Shown in pieces: positions 6,573 through 9,279 of a stretch of DNA of 9,279 bases. Both the position numbers and the translations under genes were made by a program. The stretch is taken from NCBI GenBank assembly GCA_937891325.1, contig CALAFU010000284.1, forward strand, positions 1 to 9,279, written 5' to 3'. Within the stretch, counting starts at the first letter, position 1. Each line of letters starts with the position of its first letter. The notes under the pieces are model-generated. The model was given only the letters and a program-made list of their open reading frames with translations. It had not been told where the DNA came from and ran no database searches. The stretch is from an uncultured Candidatus Melainabacteria bacterium. GTDB taxonomy: Bacteria; Cyanobacteriota; Vampirovibrionia; Gastranaerophilales; Gastranaerophilaceae.

Positions 6573-7073
6573 ATGCAAGTAATATTGAAAAAAGACGTTC
6601 AAAACTTAGGCGAACAAGGCGAATTAGTTACAGTTAAAGATGGTTATGCAAGAAACTATTTGTTACCACAAAACTTTGCTGAAATCGCAACAAAAGGCGC
6701 TTTACAAAACAGAGAACATAACTTAGCTAGAATTCAAGCTAAACAAGAAAAATTACACCAAGAAGCATTAGCTAAAGCTGCTGAAATCGAAAAAGTTGGT
6801 ACTTTAGAATTAGCTGCAAAAGCTGGTGAATCTGGTAAATTATTCGGTACTATCACAACTAAAAAACTTTGCGAAGAATTACAAGCAAAAGCTGGTATTG
6901 AAGTTGATAGAAAAACAGTTTCACTTAACGCACCAATCAACAAAGTTGGTTCTTACACAATGTTAATCAAATTAACTTCAAAAGTTAAAACTGAATTAGC
7001 AGTAAACGTTACAGCTTCTGAAATCTTAAAAGAAGAAATCGAAGAAGTTGTTGAAACTACTGAAGAAGCATAG
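6573..7073 (+). CDS. rplI: Large ribosomal subunit protein L9
   Basis: Ribosomal protein bL9, which binds 23S rRNA near the base of the L1 stalk and bridges out from the 50S subunit. The N-terminal domain (1-52) has the family signature GELVTVKDGYARNYLLP (16-32). A connecting helix (about 45-75) leads to the C-terminal domain (about 76-150), with SGKLFGTIT (87-95) well conserved. At 166 aa it is some 15 residues longer than the usual 148-150 aa, because of an acidic tail (EEIEEVVETTEEA, 154-166). It has the best ribosome binding site in the window (AAAGGAG, 6560-6566, six bases before ATG) and favoured AT-ending codons, consistent with high expression. It has its own promoter and is followed by a strong hairpin. 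In many bacteria rplI sits with rpsF, ssb or dnaB; here it does not. Confidence 0.97.
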   Translation: MQVILKKDVQNLGEQGELVTVKDGYARNYLLPQNFAEIATKGALQNREHNLARIQAKQEKLHQEALAKAAEIEKVGTLELAAKAGESGKLFGTITTKKLCEELQAKAGIEVDRKTVSLNAPINKVGSYTMLIKLTSKVKTELAVNVTASEILKEEIEEVVETTEEA

Positions 7074-7078
7074 TTTTA

Positions 7079-7115
7079 TAAGGCGCAAGAATTTGAAACA
7101 AATTCTTGCGCCTTA
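7079..7115 (+). terminator. Perfect 17-bp hairpin after rplI, probable terminator or attenuator
   Basis: The arms TAAGGCGCAAGAATTTG and its exact complement flank a 3-base AAA loop. The stem is long and perfect, but only TTA follows directly, and five T (7124-7128) come nine bases later. This is not a textbook U-tract. It may terminate partially, or act as an mRNA 3'-end stabiliser between rplI and the next gene. Confidence 0.6.
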
Positions 7116-7134
7116 CTATATACTTTTTAAATCG

Positions 7135-7149
7135 AAAGGATAAAATTTG
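7135..7149 (+). promoter_or_regulatory. Ribosome binding site fixing a TTG start
   Basis: AAAGGA (7135-7140) lies six bases before TTG (7147-7149). The next in-frame ATG lies beyond the nucleotide-binding motif, so TTG is the start of the CooC-like gene. Confidence 0.75.
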
Positions 7150-7899
7150 CCAACAACATTAGCAATAACAGGTAAAAGCGGTAGTGGTAAAACTACAATA
7201 ACAAAAGCATTTTTAAGAGTATTCCAAGAATACTTTCCTGATAAATCTATCCTTTTATTTGATAATGATTTGGCAGCTGAATTAGGTCACAGCTTTGGCA
7301 AAGATATTCGTAACACTATCTATGGTATCAGAAGTGGAAAACACGAATACAAAACAGGTATTCCTGAAGGCATGACAAAACAGGAATACATTGAGTGGGC
7401 GCTTGAAGACATTGTTGAAACGGTAGATGAAAATGTTGATATCATTGTTTCTTGGCTTGTGGCATCAAAAGATTGCCGTTGCCCTATCACAAAACAAATG
7501 TGTGATGCAATCCTAAAATTTATAAACCAATACGATATCGTAATTTTTGATTGTGAATACGATTTAAAATATCTAAACCAACTTGTAGACACTGAAATTG
7601 ACACCGCAATCATTGTGACAAATCCAACTGAAGCCTCAATTCAATTAGCTAGCAGAATTGAAGAATATTCAGCGAAATACGCAGCTGGCGGACAGTTAGG
7701 AGTAGTTTTAAACAAAGTAGATAACCGAGATACAAGCACAATGTTTGAACTTCTTAGAAAATATGAGCTTGAAGTTCTTGGAGTTATTCCAGAAGACAAA
7801 AATCTTGAAGAACATTCAGTAGAAAGAGACTCAAAAGCGGTTCAAGAGGCAATTAAGCAATTTTACTTTAGATTAAACTTACCACAAACGAGGGTATAA
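7147..7899 (+). CDS. CooC/MinD-like P-loop ATPase (SIMIBI class)
   Basis: A soluble 250-aa ATPase resembling CooC, the nickel-insertion ATPase for carbon monoxide dehydrogenase, and the wider MinD/ParA group. Visible: a deviant Walker A GKSGSGKTT (9-17) with both the signature K10 and the P-loop K15; a CRCP motif with C110 and C112, matching the metal-binding CxC that lets CooC dimers bind metal; Walker B-like IVIFDCEYD (131-139); IIVTNPTEAS (155-164); LNKVDNRD (188-195), the base-binding segment; and LGVIPEDKNLEE (211-222), all in CooC order. The TTG start is supported by AAAGGA at 7135-7140. Its stop TAA shares one base with the folD ATG (TAATG), so the two are translationally coupled. No dehydrogenase is in the window, so nickel insertion is not proven. 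It may serve another metalloenzyme or have a different partner. Confidence 0.8.
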   Translation: MPTTLAITGKSGSGKTTITKAFLRVFQEYFPDKSILLFDNDLAAELGHSFGKDIRNTIYGIRSGKHEYKTGIPEGMTKQEYIEWALEDIVETVDENVDIIVSWLVASKDCRCPITKQMCDAILKFINQYDIVIFDCEYDLKYLNQLVDTEIDTAIIVTNPTEASIQLASRIEEYSAKYAAGGQLGVVLNKVDNRDTSTMFELLRKYELEVLGVIPEDKNLEEHSVERDSKAVQEAIKQFYFRLNLPQTRV

Positions 7900-8735
7900 T
7901 GGCTATTATAATAGACGGGAAACAAACAGCTGAAAATATTACAGAAGAGTTAAAACTAGAGGTTTCAAAAATGCAGAAAAAACCTCATCTTGTTGTAATT
8001 CAAGTTGGCGACAACCCTGCAAGCAATATTTATGTAAACTTAAAACATAAAAAGGCTGAGGCTTTAGGAATTATCTCGACTATTATAAAATATCCAGAAA
8101 CAATCTCAGAAGAAGAACTTATCAACAAAATTAAAGAGTTAAACAATGATAGCGAAGTTCATGCTATTTTGGTTCAATTACCTTTACCAAAACATATCAG
8201 CAAAATAAACGTTATAAAAGCGATTTCACCGAAAAAAGATGTAGACGGTTTTACCGCTCAAAACTCAGGAGATTTACTAAATGGCATAACTCCAATGGCA
8301 TATCCTTGTACTCCTAAAGGCGTTTTAAGACTTTTAAGAGAATACAATATTGAAATTGCAGGTAAGCATGCCGTAGTTGTTGGACGTTCTAACATCGTTG
8401 GTAAACCTGTCGCAATAATGCTTTTAAATAATGATGCAACCGTTACAATAAGCCATTCTAAAACTAAAAATTTGTCTGAAATTACAAAACAAGCAGACAT
8501 TTTAGTTTCTGCAGTTGGCAGAAAAATTATATTTAAAGACATGGTGAAAAAAGATGCCGTTGTAATTGATGTTGGCATATTTAAAGACGAAAATAACAAA
8601 ACAACAGGTGATGTAGATTTTGAAAACGTTAAAGAGGTTGCAAGCTATATTTCTCCTGTTCCAAAAGGTGTTGGACCAATGACTATTGCAATGCTTATGG
8701 AAAACACAATTGAACTTGCGAAACAACAAATTTAA
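7899..8735 (+). CDS. folD: Bifunctional methylenetetrahydrofolate dehydrogenase / methenyltetrahydrofolate cyclohydrolase
   Basis: FolD interconverts 5,10-methylene-, 5,10-methenyl- and 10-formyl-tetrahydrofolate in the cytoplasm, with NAD(P) as cofactor, supplying one-carbon units for purines and formyl-methionine. Visible: the Y-x3-K active-site pair Y45/K49 (IYVNLKHKKAEALGI), VQLPLP (92-97), DVDGF (114-118), the nucleotide-binding GRSNIVGKP (162-170), and PVPKGVGPMTIAML (253-266), where the usual PVPGGVGPMT has Lys in place of the first Gly. Length 278 aa is normal. GAGG at 7890-7893 is five bases before the ATG. The ATG overlaps the stop of the CooC-like gene by one base, so the two form a coupled pair. 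The gene ends at a strong bidirectional terminator. Confidence 0.96.
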   Translation: MAIIIDGKQTAENITEELKLEVSKMQKKPHLVVIQVGDNPASNIYVNLKHKKAEALGIISTIIKYPETISEEELINKIKELNNDSEVHAILVQLPLPKHISKINVIKAISPKKDVDGFTAQNSGDLLNGITPMAYPCTPKGVLRLLREYNIEIAGKHAVVVGRSNIVGKPVAIMLLNNDATVTISHSKTKNLSEITKQADILVSAVGRKIIFKDMVKKDAVVIDVGIFKDENNKTTGDVDFENVKEVASYISPVPKGVGPMTIAMLMENTIELAKQQI

Positions 8736-8739
8736 TTGA

Positions 8740-8786
8740 TAATAAAAAAGGCGGATTTGCAAAAAGCAAATCCGCCTTTTTTATTA
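8740..8786. terminator. Strong bidirectional Rho-independent terminator
   Basis: A perfect stem with GC core GGCGGATTTGC (8750-8760) pairs with GCAAATCCGCC (8766-8776) around an AAAAA loop. It is flanked by A6 on the left and T6 on the right, and pairing extends to 21 bp. It serves folD on the plus strand and the 111-aa gene on the minus strand. Confidence 0.93.
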
Positions 8787-8795
8787 AACTTTTTA

Positions 8796-9131
8796 TTATC
8801 CACCGAAACACCAGAAGGTTGTTGAATCTTGAATACCGTCTTTTTCCAAATTCAAGAAAGCATCCATATCTTGTTCTAGCAATTCCATTTGAGTTGCAAT
8901 GCTATCATTTCTTGTATCATAAGCTGATTGTTCAGCAACTAATGCTTGATAATCTGGATCGTCTTTAATAACGCTTTCTTCAACACCTGCAGCCTTTGCA
9001 TCAGATTCAAAAGATGCAATTTGTGCGGTAATTCTTTGTAATTTATTAGCATTAAGAACTTGTTCAAATGCTAACAAATTTTTCTCTTTGCGTGCCTGAT
9101 CATATTGTAATTTTGAAGTTACTGTTAACAT
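8796..9131 (-). CDS. 111-aa coiled-coil hypothetical protein
   Basis: I do not recognise this protein. It is 111 aa, charged and Gln/Ala/Leu-rich, with long heptad-like helices (about 5-45 and 62-97), no membrane segment and no signal peptide. Residues 53-61 read SVIKDDPDY, matching SVIKKGDPQY in the 141-aa protein. The underlying DNA shares AGCGTTATTAAA, and a preceding DA.KA.G-type stretch is also similar. The C-terminus is distinctive: STTFWCFGG, with the only Cys four residues from the end and a terminal Gly-Gly. The start has a strong AAGGAG (9144-9139) seven bases before ATG and a sigma-28-like promoter upstream. It ends at the terminator shared with folD and is a single-gene transcript. 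A motility or envelope-associated role is conceivable from the promoter only; nothing in the protein itself shows it. Confidence 0.85.
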   Translation of the reverse strand: MLTVTSKLQYDQARKEKNLLAFEQVLNANKLQRITAQIASFESDAKAAGVEESVIKDDPDYQALVAEQSAYDTRNDSIATQMELLEQDMDAFLNLEKDGIQDSTTFWCFGG

Positions 9132-9167
9132 AGGTACACTCCTTAGTTATATCACCTTACGCATGTA

Positions 9168-9195
9168 TTAACGGCACATTCAGCCTAAAACTTTA
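9168..9195 (-). promoter_or_regulatory. Sigma-28 (FliA)-like promoter of the 111-aa gene
   Basis: On the minus strand, TAAAGTTT (9195-9188) is followed after 12 bases by GCCGTTAA (9175-9168). The known FliA consensus is TAAAGTTT-N11-GCCGATAA, so 15 of 16 bases match and the spacer is one base long. Transcription would start near 9160, leaving a roughly 29-base leader that contains the AAGGAG site. No convincing sigma-70 promoter was found in the same region. Confidence 0.5.
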
Positions 9196-9202
9196 GATTG
9201 TT

Positions 9203-9220
9203 GTTACAATTCGTTACAAT
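9203..9220. repeat. Two GTTACAAT direct repeats spaced one helical turn apart
   Basis: GTTACAAT occurs at 9203-9210 and 9213-9220, period 10, just upstream of the sigma-28-like -35 element. The position and phasing fit an activator binding site, but no regulator can be named. Confidence 0.4.
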
Positions 9221-9236
9221 AGCCAATTTTCCCAAT

Positions 9237-9259
9237 AAAAAAGCCACCTGACAGGTGGC
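9237..9259 (-). terminator. Rho-independent terminator of a minus-strand gene beyond the right edge
   Basis: GCCACCT (9243-9249) pairs with AGGTGGC (9253-9259) around a 3-base loop, followed on the minus strand by six T (9242-9237). A minus-strand TAA at 9264-9262 just upstream could be the stop of that outside gene (its last codons would read L N S K V), but only six codons are visible, so no coding feature is called. Confidence 0.8.
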
Positions 9260-9279
9260 GCTTAAACTTTGCTGTTTAA

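Noticed and set aside
7093..7124. TTGAAA (7093-7098) with TATACT (7119-7124) as a promoter for the CooC-like gene.
   Set aside because: Spacing is 20 bases and the -35 lies inside the hairpin, so support is too weak.
8258..8762. Minus-strand open frames opposite folD.
   Set aside because: They overlap a clear folD coding region, have no binding sites and encode no recognisable protein.
9243..9259. GCCACCTGACAGGTGGC as a CRISPR-type or recombination repeat.
   Set aside because: It is a single copy followed by T6 on the minus strand, which is explained by a terminator.

Overview
The window is AT-rich bacterial chromosome with housekeeping genes, standard-code ORFs, short intergenic gaps and clear Shine-Dalgarno sites. 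The gene set (a CHASE2 diguanylate cyclase, a DapL-type aminotransferase, several small lineage-specific proteins) and the protein style suggest an uncultured gut relative of cyanobacteria (Vampirovibrionia/Melainabacteria, Gastranaerophilales). This is inference; a low-GC Firmicute cannot be excluded without a search.

Layout. Positions 1-528 (minus strand) hold two small genes in an apparent operon: a 141-aa unrecognised protein, then the start of a second gene that contains a 14-base G tract and runs off the window. Positions 529-706 are a divergent intergenic region with two short palindromes and a plus-strand promoter. From 707 a 54-aa ORF leads into a 621-aa CHASE2-GGDEF diguanylate cyclase. 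It ends at a hairpin shared with the convergent dGTPase-like gene (2795-3814, minus), whose last codons lie inside that hairpin. A short divergent region with an extended -10 promoter precedes an overlapping pair: a DapL-type aminotransferase and an RlmD/RumA-type 23S rRNA uracil-5-methyltransferase. Next comes rplI with its own promoter, then a perfect 17-bp hairpin. After it a TTG-initiated CooC-like ATPase overlaps folD by one base. folD ends at a strong bidirectional terminator that also serves a convergent 111-aa coiled-coil gene (8796-9131, minus). That gene has a sigma-28 (FliA)-like promoter. At the right edge is a terminator for a minus-strand gene lying beyond the window.

How they relate. 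Most genes are core metabolism or translation (ribosomal protein L9, rRNA methylation, folate one-carbon metabolism, dNTP hydrolysis, probable lysine/peptidoglycan precursor synthesis), and no single pathway unites them. The lineage-specific material is the small-protein set at the two edges. The 141-aa and 111-aa proteins share an SVIK..DP.Y motif in a similar setting, which suggests a family. One may be under a motility-type sigma factor and the other sits next to a possibly phase-variable gene. No mobile element, CRISPR array, tRNA or rRNA was seen.
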